From: Nocardia alba NBRC 108234
GTDB taxonomy: Bacteria > Actinomycetota > Actinomycetes > Mycobacteriales > Mycobacteriaceae
Length of the DNA: 64,000 nucleotides
Assembly: GCF_001612665.1 (NCBI RefSeq)
Contig: NZ_BDAX01000002.1
Coordinates: 1,116,001-1,180,000, forward strand
Direction: 5' to 3'
Below the pieces are notes generated by a model. It was not told where the DNA came from, did not search any database, and was given only the letters and a program-made list of their open reading frames with translations. Both the position numbers and the translations under genes were made by a program. Positions 24,822-33,579 of the stretch are shown piece by piece (position 1 is the stretch's first letter; each line of letters starts with the position of its first letter).

Positions 24822-26144
24822 TCAGCGTCGATGGGGGGCGATCGTGTGACTCAGGGATGCCCAGGTCAGGGGGCTTTCGGCGATATCGCCGGTGGCCTGC
24901 CACTGCTGGAGACGGTGGCGCTGCCAGTCGCGGAGTTCGGCGATGGGGTCGGGGCCCTCGTGGGCGCGGTCGACGCGCAGGCCGAGTTCGGTGGTGGGTT
25001 TGGCGGTGGTGCCGGGGCCGAAGTCGGCGAAGGCACGATTGGTCGGCAGGGTCCATCGGGTGGTGGTGACCAGGGCCGCGCCGGCATTCACCATCGCCAC
25101 GACCAGGCCGAAGGTCTCGGCGGAGCGGTAGTCGACGCCACCCTCACAGGCGATCAGTGCGACGCGGGGCGGCATCGGCCACAGCCGGGCGCCCGGTTGC
25201 GGTTCGGTGTGTCCGTAGACGCGGTGCGCGGCGGCGTCACCGGCGAGGGTGCCCAACAGCAGGTCGATGGCCGCCAGCGGGCGATGATCGCCACTCGCGA
25301 CGATCGGGTTGCCGTTCGGGTCGGGGCGGGTCAGCGGCTCGGCCATGCCCCAGTTCCTGCGGGTGTCGTGCAGGTGCAGGGCGGCCGAACCCGGCTCGTC
25401 GACAGCGGAGGAGATATGTCCGAAGTAGAACAGGCGGGAGCGTTCGGTGCGCAGGGCGGTCGCGAGGTCGCGGCGACTCACGCGCGCGGCGACACAACGG
25501 GCGCGTTCGGCGGCGGGTACTCGGCCCGCCGTCACGTAGTAGTCCACTCGGTCGGTGAAGTCGGTGTGGTCGGCGCGGTCGAGGACCGGGCCGAGGTGGT
25601 GGGCCTCGGCGCCGGCGGGCGTTCGCGGGTCGATGAGCAGCAGGGCGGGACGGTGCGCGCTCACCGACCATTCCGGTGGCAGGTTGTCTCGGCCCGCGTG
25701 TACAGCCGCCGGTGGCTCGTAGACGATGTCGGCGATCTCGAGCATCCGGTGCACGCTGTCGACGATCAGCAGCTCCCACGGCAGACTCGCGAGCCGAGCG
25801 CTCGGTGTCAGTCGTACCCTGACCTGTTCGCCGCGCGCGGCGCGGCGCGACAGTTGGGCGGCGAACGCGACGGGCAACACCGCGGCGGTCAGCGCTTCGG
25901 TGAGCTTCAGTTCGGCGTCTCGGTCGGTGTACGCACCGGTCAGCGCGCGTTCGACACCGTCGTTGCCGGTCTCCCCCGTCCGCAGCGCCGGCAGCGCGGC
26001 GCTCAGTTGTGCCAGCACCCGCTCCACCGTGTCAGCCGCGACGACGGCGTATTCGCAGTGGTCGGGTCGGTCCAGCCAGCGCCACGACAGGTAGGTGTCG
26101 CCCGCGTCGACGGCGCGCACCAGCACCTCGACCGGTGCGCTCAC
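24822..26144 (-). CDS. CHAT-domain (caspase-like) protein
   Basis: A 440-residue protein. The C-terminal two thirds are a CHAT domain, the caspase-fold protease of many bacterial conflict systems. The catalytic His is H243 in RLFYFGHISS and the Cys is C333 in VALIACEGGVDYRS, followed by the AGAALVTTTRWTLP strand typical of the fold. The N-terminal part carries SLPWELLIVD, the usual CHAT entry segment. Both dyad residues are present, so it may be an active protease. Its start overlaps the stop of the gene at 26141 (ATGA). It is last in a three-gene operon with two uncharacterised partners that may sense, restrain or be cleaved by it. Confidence 0.88.
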   Translation of the reverse strand: MSAPVEVLVRAVDAGDTYLSWRWLDRPDHCEYAVVAADTVERVLAQLSAALPALRTGETGNDGVERALTGAYTDRDAELKLTEALTAAVLPVAFAAQLSRRAARGEQVRVRLTPSARLASLPWELLIVDSVHRMLEIADIVYEPPAAVHAGRDNLPPEWSVSAHRPALLLIDPRTPAGAEAHHLGPVLDRADHTDFTDRVDYYVTAGRVPAAERARCVAARVSRRDLATALRTERSRLFYFGHISSAVDEPGSAALHLHDTRRNWGMAEPLTRPDPNGNPIVASGDHRPLAAIDLLLGTLAGDAAAHRVYGHTEPQPGARLWPMPPRVALIACEGGVDYRSAETFGLVVAMVNAGAALVTTTRWTLPTNRAFADFGPGTTAKPTTELGLRVDRAHEGPDPIAELRDWQRHRLQQWQATGDIAESPLTWASLSHTIAPHRR

Positions 26145-27487
26145 CGATCCTCCGACGGTTCGATCAGTTCACACAGCAGCACCGCACCCTGGCGCGGCTC
26201 GGTGCCGACGAGCACGGCGAGATAGGCGTCGATGGCGTCGAGGCGGGCTCGCAGGGCGCGCGCCACCGCGTCGGGGTGGTCATCGAGCAGCAGGTCGTCC
26301 ACCAGGGCGCGCGCGTTGCCGACGGCGGTTTCGGCCGCCATCACCAGTTCGGTGAGTTCGGGTGAGTCTCCGGTGAGGTGGCGTCGGGTCGCGGCGGCGC
26401 GGTCGAAGTTCCAGCCTTCGAGGAGTTCGCGATCCACCTCGATCCCGGTTCGTCCGAACGCGGTGCCGCGCAACTGTTCCGGGTCGATCTCGGCGGAGAA
26501 CAAGCCGAAGGCACGGGCGCCGGGCTCGCCGCGGTCGGGGAGTTCGGCGAAGAGGTCGCCGTTCGGACCGGCTTCGACGGGGGCGACGCCGAGGAGCCGA
26601 CCGGTGGTCTCGTCGACTGTGTAGGCGAGCAGTTCGGTGGCTTCGGCGCACCACGGGTCGACGCCCGCCGCGAGCCGGGACCGCAGTTCGTACGCGCCCG
26701 CACGGTAGTCGACCCTGATGTCGGGTCTGGCCGCGCCCGGCCAGGCCAGGATTCGCGGGGGCAACACGGTGGGATCGGCCATCGCGTAGGCGGTGTCGTT
26801 CTCGGGGGCCGCGCGGTCGTGGGCGTAGGTGCCCGCGCCGACCAGGGCCGATTCGTCGACGGAGCGCCAATCGGTGAGCGCCGCGGACAGGTGCGCCTCC
26901 TCGACGCCGGTGAGTTGTTCGGCGAGGTCGGCGATCTCGCCACCCAGCCCCGTCGCCACCGCGGCCGACATCGCGACACGTACCAGTTCTGTTGCCGCCG
27001 CGGACAATTCACCATCTATCGCCTGCTCACCGAGAGCGAGTAGCGCGTACTCCCCATAGCCGAACAGTCGATGCGCGAGAGCGAGACGCCCACAACGATA
27101 TTCGGCCATCGCCTCATCGAGCAGCAGTGCGCCGTTGTCGAGCGGGCGCAGGGTCCACCGGGCCGTCGCGGCGACGTGGGCTCGATGTGCCCAGATCGCG
27201 GGCAGCGTGGGGCAGTCCCAGCGCGCGATCGAGGGCCCGTCGGCGCGCGACGCCGCCACGAGCGACACGAGCGCGGCCTCGGCGAAAACCTCGCCGAGCG
27301 CGGCGGGATCGGCGCCCGGGTCGATCGACCAGCCGAGCGGATCCGCGGGCGACACGGGGTCGACCGCGAGCGAGATTCCCGCGTCCACCCGCAATTCCGC
27401 CGCGGGCAGTGCCGGGGTGCGCAGCGCCAACCAGCTCACCCCGCCGAGATCGTCGACGACGAGGTGACCCGTTCGGACGTTCACCAT
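26141..27487 (-). CDS. CHAT-operon protein of unknown function, middle gene
   Basis: A 448-residue soluble, acidic protein with no membrane segment or signal peptide. It is rich in alpha-helical Ala/Leu/Glu stretches. I do not recognise a catalytic motif or family. It overlaps its upstream neighbour by 7 bases (ATG within the neighbour's last codons) and its downstream CHAT partner by ATGA, so the three products are likely made in fixed ratio. It could be a scaffold, sensor or substrate of the CHAT protease. The plus-strand frames across it are shadows. Confidence 0.75.
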   Translation of the reverse strand: MVNVRTGHLVVDDLGGVSWLALRTPALPAAELRVDAGISLAVDPVSPADPLGWSIDPGADPAALGEVFAEAALVSLVAASRADGPSIARWDCPTLPAIWAHRAHVAATARWTLRPLDNGALLLDEAMAEYRCGRLALAHRLFGYGEYALLALGEQAIDGELSAAATELVRVAMSAAVATGLGGEIADLAEQLTGVEEAHLSAALTDWRSVDESALVGAGTYAHDRAAPENDTAYAMADPTVLPPRILAWPGAARPDIRVDYRAGAYELRSRLAAGVDPWCAEATELLAYTVDETTGRLLGVAPVEAGPNGDLFAELPDRGEPGARAFGLFSAEIDPEQLRGTAFGRTGIEVDRELLEGWNFDRAAATRRHLTGDSPELTELVMAAETAVGNARALVDDLLLDDHPDAVARALRARLDAIDAYLAVLVGTEPRQGAVLLCELIEPSEDR

Positions 27488-28875
27488 CTCCCGTCCTCTC
27501 CTTCGTCCGCGCCCAAGGCGTAGAGAACCGTCGCGGCGCCGTCGAATCGCGCGCCGATGTCGCGGGCGACCGTGGCGTCGAGGAGTTCGGCGACGTCATC
27601 GGTGTCGATCACCGAGGCCACCGCCATGAACAGGATGGCGTCGACCAGACGCGCCGCGACAACCGGGTTGCGCGCCCGCGCGGTGGGCGGACCGTCACCC
27701 CCGACAGCGTTCCAGTCGGCACGCACCATCGCGCGCAGATCGTCGAACGGGACGCGACCCGCCCCGCCGCGCAGCAGTTCGGCGGCGAGCGCGCGCTCCC
27801 ACGACGGTGGGGCGACAGTGTCCAATTCGTCCGCGGCCCTGGACAAGATGTCGGTGTCGAGTAGTCGGCCGAACCCGGTCGGCTCGGTGGCCGAGTCCAG
27901 CACGGCCGGGTCGGCCACCGACACCTCGTGCCGTGCGGTGCGGTAGTCGGCGCGGGCGTCGTCGAGTCCCACCGAGCGCAGTTTGGTGTAGAGGATCGTC
28001 GCGTCGGTCAGTTCGCGGCCTTCGACGGCCCACCGCAGCATGGTCTTCCTGGCGCGCAGGTAGGCGTCCGCAAAGCGGGGGTCCTCGCGCACGGTCGGGT
28101 CGGCGGCGATCCGGGCCGTCAGCAGACCGTCCACGTGGCGCAGTTCGGCCGCGGTCGGCTCGCGCGCGGGTCGGTCGGGGTCGCCGTGGACGGCCAGCGC
28201 GGCGACCGCGGCGTCGAATGCGGCGAGCACCCGCTGATCGGCCTGGAAATCAGGGCGCTTGTCCAGCAGGTGGGACGCGTAGCGGCGCAGGGCGATCGAC
28301 ACGTACCGGTCCCGGTGGTCGTGGGGACGGGCGATGAAGGTGTCCGCGTCGGCCGCGGTGTCGATCACACCGCCGATCCCCGGATCAAGGCGTTCGCCCG
28401 CCATCGCCGCGCGCACCGTGGGCGGGACCACCAGCTCGTAGCTCTTCACCCGATCGGAGATCTTGTTCGGTATCCCGCGCGGACGGTGCTCGTGGGCGAG
28501 CAGGGCGAACTGGGCGCTGAAGCGGGCCAGCGGATCGGCGTAGTCGCCGTAGAGGCGCGAAACGGCCAGCCACCCAGCCGGTTCGTCGATACCGCTGTCG
28601 GTCCCGGCGAGAAACACCGCCAGCGCGCCGTATCGTTCGCGCACCCACTCGCGGGTTCCGCCGAGCACCCCGGACCAGCCCTTGAGTTCGTCGACGAACT
28701 CCTTCTTGCGTGGCTTGGGCGCCGCCGCCGCGTCGAACCACAGCCGAGCCAACCCGGTGCGCGACACCTCGGCCCGGGAACCCGTTCGGACCCACCACAA
28801 TTCACGGATCCAATCCGGCTCGGGATATCGCTGCCCGGTCAGTGGAGGCCTCACCCCGCCGAGCATGGCAGCCAT
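27481..28875 (-). CDS. CHAT-operon protein of unknown function, first gene
   Basis: A 464-residue soluble protein; start at ATG 28875 or ATG 28866, with no decisive ribosome-binding site. The N-terminal region contains PEPDWIRELWWVRTG, and later LARFSAQFALLAHEHRPRG and RDRYVSIALRRYASHLL. These are helical with no recognised motif. It is the promoter-proximal gene of the CHAT operon and diverges closely from a LuxR-type HTH gene on the plus strand, so regulator and operon share a very short control region. Confidence 0.72.
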   Translation of the reverse strand: MAAMLGGVRPPLTGQRYPEPDWIRELWWVRTGSRAEVSRTGLARLWFDAAAAPKPRKKEFVDELKGWSGVLGGTREWVRERYGALAVFLAGTDSGIDEPAGWLAVSRLYGDYADPLARFSAQFALLAHEHRPRGIPNKISDRVKSYELVVPPTVRAAMAGERLDPGIGGVIDTAADADTFIARPHDHRDRYVSIALRRYASHLLDKRPDFQADQRVLAAFDAAVAALAVHGDPDRPAREPTAAELRHVDGLLTARIAADPTVREDPRFADAYLRARKTMLRWAVEGRELTDATILYTKLRSVGLDDARADYRTARHEVSVADPAVLDSATEPTGFGRLLDTDILSRAADELDTVAPPSWERALAAELLRGGAGRVPFDDLRAMVRADWNAVGGDGPPTARARNPVVAARLVDAILFMAVASVIDTDDVAELLDATVARDIGARFDGAATVLYALGADEGEDGRW

Positions 28876-28935
28876 CGGCGCACCCCGCTATCGGTCGGCT
28901 GAATGACAGCCGTCCGGGGGATCGGTGCAGGCGGT

Positions 28936-29223
28936 ATGGATATCGCGAATACGCCCGAACTGCGCGAGTGCCCCAACTGTGGGATGGCCCGCTTCACCCC
29001 CGCGCCGCTGTCGGCGCGCGAACGCCAAGTGCTGCGCACCTGGCTGTTGTCGGAGACGAAACAGCAGGTGACCCGGGAACTGTTCATCACCTTGGGGACC
29101 GTCAACACCCATCTGGGCCGCACCAGAACCAAGTACGCCGCGGTCGGCCGGGCCGCGACCACGAAATCGGCGCTGTTGGCCAGAGCGCTGCAAGACGGCA
29201 TCATCGGTCTCGACGAACTGTGA
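28936..29223 (+). CDS. Small LuxR-type HTH regulator, first of a paralogous pair
   Basis: A 95-residue protein; ATG 28936 follows CAGGCGG, and an in-frame ATG at 28903 is an alternative. It has a short N-terminus with a CPNCG pair, then a complete LuxR/NarL HTH: LSARERQVLRTWLL, then ITLGTVNTHLGRTRTKYAAVGRA. There is no receiver domain or sensor, so it is a bare DNA-binding protein. Its last 35 residues are nearly identical to the protein encoded at 29713-29988 (LLARALQDG, LDEL). It is divergent from the CHAT operon and is its likely regulator. Confidence 0.85.
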   Translation: MDIANTPELRECPNCGMARFTPAPLSARERQVLRTWLLSETKQQVTRELFITLGTVNTHLGRTRTKYAAVGRAATTKSALLARALQDGIIGLDEL

Positions 29224-29304
29224 TGTCCTGCGAATCGCCGACTACACGACGACCCCACGCGGACAGCAGACTTGGGCGGTCGCGATGCGATAGAACGGAG
29301 GCAG

Positions 29305-29706
29305 ATGAAACACCGGGCGGGCTACCAGATCACCGTGCCTACAGGCGCGCTCGGTGAGCTGATCGATGCTGTACACGAACTCGCGGTCGGCCCGCCCGCA
29401 CCGACCTGGCGCACCGGCAACGTGACCTATCTCGGTCGGCCGTGCGTGCGTGACCGGCCGGTGCCCGCGACGGATCGATGCGGCCACGCCGTCGCCGCGA
29501 TCGCGCTGACCCAGCGGAACTGCCCGACCGTCGATGTCGTCTTCGCGATCACCGAGGCGGTGGCCTACGCGGAATTCCTCTGTCGGTCCGGTCATGACGC
29601 GAAATCCCCCGATCTCGTCCGCCTGCGCGGCTTGGTGAGCACGACCGCCGCCGCACTCACCGCTCGCGGCATCCCCGCCACGGCCGACCCCATCGCCGAC
29701 CGGTAG
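29305..29706 (+). CDS. Hypothetical protein between the two LuxR-HTH genes
   Basis: A 133-residue protein from ATG 29305 with a strong CGGAGG site. It begins with basic and helical residues (YQITVPTGALGELIDAVHEL) and has four cysteines spread along its length. No transmembrane segment and no known family were recognised. It lies 81 bases after the first LuxR-HTH gene on the same strand and 6 bases before the convergent stop of the second, suggesting it belongs to the CHAT-associated regulatory set. Confidence 0.65.
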   Translation: MKHRAGYQITVPTGALGELIDAVHELAVGPPAPTWRTGNVTYLGRPCVRDRPVPATDRCGHAVAAIALTQRNCPTVDVVFAITEAVAYAEFLCRSGHDAKSPDLVRLRGLVSTTAAALTARGIPATADPIADR

Positions 29707-29712
29707 TTCGAC

Positions 29713-29988
29713 TCAGAGCTCGTCGAGCCGAATCAACCCGTCCTGCAATGCTCGAGCGAGCAGCGACGCCTTGGTGGGTGCGGCGCGATCGACGGCCGCG
29801 AACTTGTCGCGAATCCTGGCCAGGTGGGTATTCACCGTGCCGATCGCGATATGTAGCGACTTGCCGACATCGGATTTGGTGTCGACGCGGATCCAGGTGA
29901 GGAGCACCTCCACCTCGCGGGGGCTCAATTGCGGTGCGATCAGCCCCAACTCGCTGGGTGTTGTCGCGACAACGGGTCCAACAGACAT
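29713..29988 (-). CDS. Small LuxR-type HTH regulator, second of a paralogous pair
   Basis: A 91-residue protein starting at ATG 29988; the longer frame to 30081 is not needed. The HTH reads LSPREVEVLLTWIRVDTKS, then IAIGTVNTHLARIRDKFAAVDRA. It shares the tail LLARALQDG-LI-LDEL with the 28936 gene, showing duplication within the locus. It has no sensor domain and is encoded convergent to the hypothetical gene at 29305. Two such regulators bracketing one short gene beside a CHAT operon suggests layered control. Confidence 0.85.
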   Translation of the reverse strand: MSVGPVVATTPSELGLIAPQLSPREVEVLLTWIRVDTKSDVGKSLHIAIGTVNTHLARIRDKFAAVDRAAPTKASLLARALQDGLIRLDEL

Positions 29989-30242
29989 TATTGCTACCCT
30001 CCGACACTCGTTCGCTGCGGACGCCCGTCGATTGCTCGGGCGCCTGCAGTCCATCAAAGAGCAACTTCTCAGCGAGATCACTCCCGTCGGTGAACGTGCA
30101 CGCTCTCAGCTGAGGGCAACTACTCTCACACGATGTAACGGGCGGCTCTCCTCGACGGACTATCACGCGGGGGGACGAGATCGCAGGAGAGATAACCATT
30201 TCCGTCGAGGACCCAATTTCCGCGCAGCTCGTCCGCGAGGGC

Positions 30243-31475
30243 GTGCGCGCGCTGGTCGAGCACCCGGAGCAGATCCTTCTGCGTGGCTTCCGCAGCGAGG
30301 AGGTGATCAACGCCGCCGGTGTCTCGCAGGCCACGTTCTATCGCCGATTCGCGACCAAGAACGCGTTTCTGCTCGCGGTGCTCGACGAAATACAGGCCCC
30401 CGCCGACTGCACCGTCGAGGCCGTTCGCCACACGGTCGCCGAGCAGGTGGCCGAGCACGCCAATGCCGGTCGTGCGGTGGTGCGCGCGCTCGCCGAACAG
30501 TATTTCGACGTCCTCACCGATCGCACCACCCTGACCAAGAACCTGTTGACCCATCTGTTCGCGACCGGCGATCCGCGCACCGCGCGCGCGGTCGCCTCGC
30601 ACTTTCGCCGGCGCGACGAACTCGCCGTCGCCAGCGTCGATGTCGCCTTCGCCCGGTCGGGTGCCTCCCTGCGCGCACCCTTCACAACCAGGTCCCTCGC
30701 CGTCGCGCTCACCGCGCTGGTGGACGGATTTCGGTTGCGCACCGATGGCGATCCGAGCACCGTCACCACGAACCTGGTCACCGACACGATCGTCGCGCTG
30801 CTCAACGGCGCGATCGCGAAGCCGGATCGCCACGAGCACATCGACGACGTACTCACCGCCTACTACCCCACCGCCGACACTGCGGTGCTGCCACGCGATC
30901 TGCGTGCGGCGATACTCGGTGCCGCGCGCGAAGAGTTCAGTGCCCGTGGATATTTCGCAGCGTCGATGCAGGCGATCGGCGAGCGGGCGGGCGTGCCGAT
31001 CGGCACGGTGCGCACCCTGTTCCCGAACAAGCCGCATCTGATCATCGGCGCTCTGAGCAAGCACGTCACCGAACTGGCCGAGGCGGTTGCCGACGACGTC
31101 AAGCTCGGTCGAGACGAACTCACGATCCTCGGCAACCATCTGCTACGACTTGCCCAGTTGACCGCGAGCGAGACCGCGTTCATGGACGCACTGCTGGTGG
31201 CGCTGGCCCACGACGCGCGGGGGGAACCCGACGGGCTGCTCTCGCTGCGCGAGAAGGTCGATCTACCCGCCGTCATCGCGCCGGTGATCGCCACGGCCCA
31301 GGCCAAGGGCGTGCTGGCCGAGCTCGCCCCACCCGACGAGCTGGCCGCGACGATCACCAATATCCAACTGCACCGGTGCTTCACCCGTCGGGGCAACCCG
31401 CCCGAGGAGAACACCGCGTTCATCGTCGACCTACTGCTGCACGGTCTGCTCCGGGACTCGCCTACGCCTCGCTGA
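30243..31475 (+). CDS. Tandem TetR-family regulator (two TetR units in one chain)
   Basis: About 410 residues containing two TetR DNA-binding domains. The first HTH is SEEVINAAGVSQATFYRRFATKNAF at residues 18-42. The second, near residues 220-265, reads LRAAILGAAREEFSARGYF, then MQAIGERAGVPIGTVRTLFPNK. Each is followed by a ligand-binding helical domain. GTG 30243 is the only conventional start, but it truncates helix 1 of the first domain. The frame stays open upstream, and a GGAGAG site at 30186-30191 precedes an ATT codon at 30198, so a non-canonical start is possible. It overlaps the convergent PaaK-like gene by 14 bases and may regulate it through the palindrome at 32892. Confidence 0.85.
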   Translation: MRALVEHPEQILLRGFRSEEVINAAGVSQATFYRRFATKNAFLLAVLDEIQAPADCTVEAVRHTVAEQVAEHANAGRAVVRALAEQYFDVLTDRTTLTKNLLTHLFATGDPRTARAVASHFRRRDELAVASVDVAFARSGASLRAPFTTRSLAVALTALVDGFRLRTDGDPSTVTTNLVTDTIVALLNGAIAKPDRHEHIDDVLTAYYPTADTAVLPRDLRAAILGAAREEFSARGYFAASMQAIGERAGVPIGTVRTLFPNKPHLIIGALSKHVTELAEAVADDVKLGRDELTILGNHLLRLAQLTASETAFMDALLVALAHDARGEPDGLLSLREKVDLPAVIAPVIATAQAKGVLAELAPPDELAATITNIQLHRCFTRRGNPPEENTAFIVDLLLHGLLRDSPTPR

Positions 31476-32880
31476 CCCGCCCGTCGTGCTTGATCGCGTA
31501 CCGGAATTCGGGGCTGCCGAAGGGCCGCAGCTCGACCAGGGGTTCGGCGCGCGTGCCGATGCGGGTGCGCAGGTCGCGGTATTCGCGGCTCGCCTCGGTG
31601 ACGGTGTGCACGAACACCGAGCCGACGGCCACAGCGAAGGCTTCGTCGAGGGCGCGGTCGGGGCGCAGTTCGACCAGCAACCGGAGCCGGTCGCCGCCCG
31701 CGGGGTCGAGGTCCTTGTCGAGGACGAATTTGCCAGTGAGTTCGCCGCTGAGCCGCGGATCGGTGAGCGCGGCGCGCACGGTCTCGGGCGCGAACTTCAC
31801 CGAGTAGAAGCTCACGGCCACATCGGGGCGCCCCCGCAAGGCGATGAAACCCGCTGTGGGCGTATTGGTTCGGACCCGCTGGTCGTGTCCGGCCGCGAGC
31901 AGCGCCTGGCCCACTTCGGCCGCCGTGTGGACCGAACCGATGTCGTTGATCCGGTAGCGCACCAGCGGCATCGCGTTGGCGACGGTGCACAGCAGAGCGC
32001 CACGGTCGTCGGTCTCGACGTAACGGTAGGTCGGATCGTATTCGACGAAGGTCGGCAGCACCGGGTCGGCACCGAACATTGCGTCACGAAAGGTGCTGTC
32101 GCGCTGGGCGAGTCGGCGGATCGTGATCGAACTCGCCGTCTCGTGGCCGAACATGCCCGCGTCGGCGGCGCCGTAGATCAGGCAGGAGTCTTGCGGGCGG
32201 TCCGGTTTGCCGAGCAGCGACAGCAGGTTGTCACGCCACGGCTCGCTGATGGCCTCCCCGGCCATCAGGACCTTGATGTCCTGGTCGAGCACGGCGGCGG
32301 GGGCACGATCGAGGACGTCGCGCACGAAGGGCGGGTAGCCGGCGAGGACGATCTGGCGGTAATAGGGGCCGAGTGCGGCGATGTCGGCGCGGATCAGATC
32401 GATGTCCATGCCGGGGGTCGCCACCGAAACCCGCAGGTCGCGGCGATGCAGGTCGGCGACCGAACGGAAGGTGTAGGTGCCGCCGATCCAGTCGCCCATC
32501 GAGAAGCCGACCACGACCAGCGTGGACGCGGTCTCGGCCCGGAACCCGCGCAGGATTCGGGCGTGCAGGTCGACGCCGTGCTCGTGGGAGAGTTCGTCGC
32601 GCGCCCAGAATGTGGGCGTGCCGGAGGAACCCGAACTCGATGACCACGTGCCCGCGCCGGTGATCGCCCCGCCGCTGATGAGTTCGTGCGGCGGGTAGGC
32701 GCGGATGTAGTTGTCCTTGGTGACCGGGGGCACCTCGGCGAAGTCGGCGGGAGTGCGCACCGCGTCGGCGTCGATGCCGTTGTCACACAGGAACTTCGCG
32801 TACGCGGGCACCGTGCGGGCCGCCTGCTGGAACACTCGCAGAGCCTGAGCGAATCCTGGCCGGGTCAGAGTGGAAATCAT
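31462..32880 (-). CDS. PaaK-like adenylate-forming enzyme (phenylacetate-CoA ligase family)
   Basis: A 472-residue protein starting at ATG 32880 with GAGGAG upstream. PaaK-type landmarks: RTVPAYAKFL at the N-terminus, VPPVTKDNYIRAYPP, the glycine-rich SSSSGSSGTPTFWARDE ATP loop, YGAADAGMFGHE at the A5-like site and LVRYRINDIG. The family activates aromatic or other carboxylates with ATP, usually forming CoA thioesters. The C-terminal lysine region is less clear than in classical PaaK. It is a single gene with a long palindrome just upstream; the facing tandem TetR is its plausible regulator. Substrate unknown. Confidence 0.85.
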   Translation of the reverse strand: MISTLTRPGFAQALRVFQQAARTVPAYAKFLCDNGIDADAVRTPADFAEVPPVTKDNYIRAYPPHELISGGAITGAGTWSSSSGSSGTPTFWARDELSHEHGVDLHARILRGFRAETASTLVVVGFSMGDWIGGTYTFRSVADLHRRDLRVSVATPGMDIDLIRADIAALGPYYRQIVLAGYPPFVRDVLDRAPAAVLDQDIKVLMAGEAISEPWRDNLLSLLGKPDRPQDSCLIYGAADAGMFGHETASSITIRRLAQRDSTFRDAMFGADPVLPTFVEYDPTYRYVETDDRGALLCTVANAMPLVRYRINDIGSVHTAAEVGQALLAAGHDQRVRTNTPTAGFIALRGRPDVAVSFYSVKFAPETVRAALTDPRLSGELTGKFVLDKDLDPAGGDRLRLLVELRPDRALDEAFAVAVGSVFVHTVTEASREYRDLRTRIGTRAEPLVELRPFGSPEFRYAIKHDGRVSEA

Positions 32881-32891
32881 CGCGACTCCTC

Positions 32892-32933
32892 GTCGATTTC
32901 GCGAGCGGCCGTGCTGCCTCTCGCGAAATCGAC
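32892..32933. promoter_or_regulatory. Long palindrome upstream of the PaaK-like gene
   Basis: A perfect inverted repeat with 14-bp arms (GTCGATTTCGCGAG) and a 14-base spacer, located 12-53 bases before ATG 32880. The half-site size and symmetry suit a TetR-type operator; the position close to the start could also form a leader hairpin. Confidence 0.7.
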
Positions 32934-33076
32934 ACCGATCCCCCGGATCTCGCCGGGTCGGCGTCGGTGTCGGCTGTTCACCCGACAGACAGGGATTCGG
33001 GCCTGTGGCAGGGTCGACGAACGCGGGTCGTGGCGGCGACTCGCCTGTCCATGAGCTGCATCGGCGGTGAAAATCC

Positions 33077-33332
33077 ATGCGAACCAACGACTATCTCGCC
33101 AGAATCGTGGTGCTCGAGGTCGGTGCGACGCGCGTACTGGTACTCGCTGCCGAGGCCGAGACCCGATGGCAGCCTGCACTCGCCGAACCGGCCGAGCGGG
33201 CAGAGCGCGCGCTGGGCGATCGCCGGGCCGGGGTCGGTGGCCAACTGGCGGTGGCCGCCGCTGTTCGCGGTCCTCGGCCACCTCGGCTACGGGCTGTACC
33301 GACATCGGCAACAGGAGCGGGGAGCACGATGA
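33077..33332 (+). pseudogene. Small membrane-associated ORF, probably frame-broken
   Basis: An N-terminal coding-like segment (MRTNDYLARIVVLEVGATRV) starts at ATG 33077. A coding-like C-terminal segment with one hydrophobic stretch (WPPLFAVLGHLGYGLYRHR) lies in another frame and stops in an ATGA overlap with the next gene at 33329. The overlap suggests the second frame is the real end, so one frameshift seems to separate the halves near 33200-33240. No family recognised. Confidence 0.4.
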
Positions 33333-33577
33333 GTTCGAATTTCATCGCCTTCGACCTCGTGGGGGCTGCGATCGACGGCGCGGCCGAGTCGGCGGCGCAG
33401 GCCGCGCGCGAGCGGGCCGAACTGGATGCGGCGCAGTCGCGCCGGCGACGACTGATCGCGCGGGCACGGGTACACGAGCAGCAATGCGTGTGTGCCGGTG
33501 CCGCCGAATTCGTTGTCACCATTGGTACCGATCCGGCACGCGACGTCCGGGCCTCGAGCGCGGCGTGTGCGGCGTGA
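33329..33577 (+). CDS. Small hypothetical protein, Ala/Arg-rich helix
   Basis: An 82-residue protein from ATG 33329 with GGAGCGGGGAG upstream. It starts MSSNFIAFDLVGAAIDGAAE and continues as a charged Ala/Arg/Glu helix, then a CVCAGAAEFVVTIGTDPA tail. Third-position GC is high, so it looks coding. No family recognised. It may be intact or may continue, by frameshift, into the next coding-like segment. Confidence 0.5.
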   Translation: MSSNFIAFDLVGAAIDGAAESAAQAARERAELDAAQSRRRRLIARARVHEQQCVCAGAAEFVVTIGTDPARDVRASSAACAA

Positions 33578-33579
33578 CG

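Noticed and set aside
30126..31139. Minus-strand 337-codon frame
   Set aside because: Shadow of the tandem TetR gene; no motifs.
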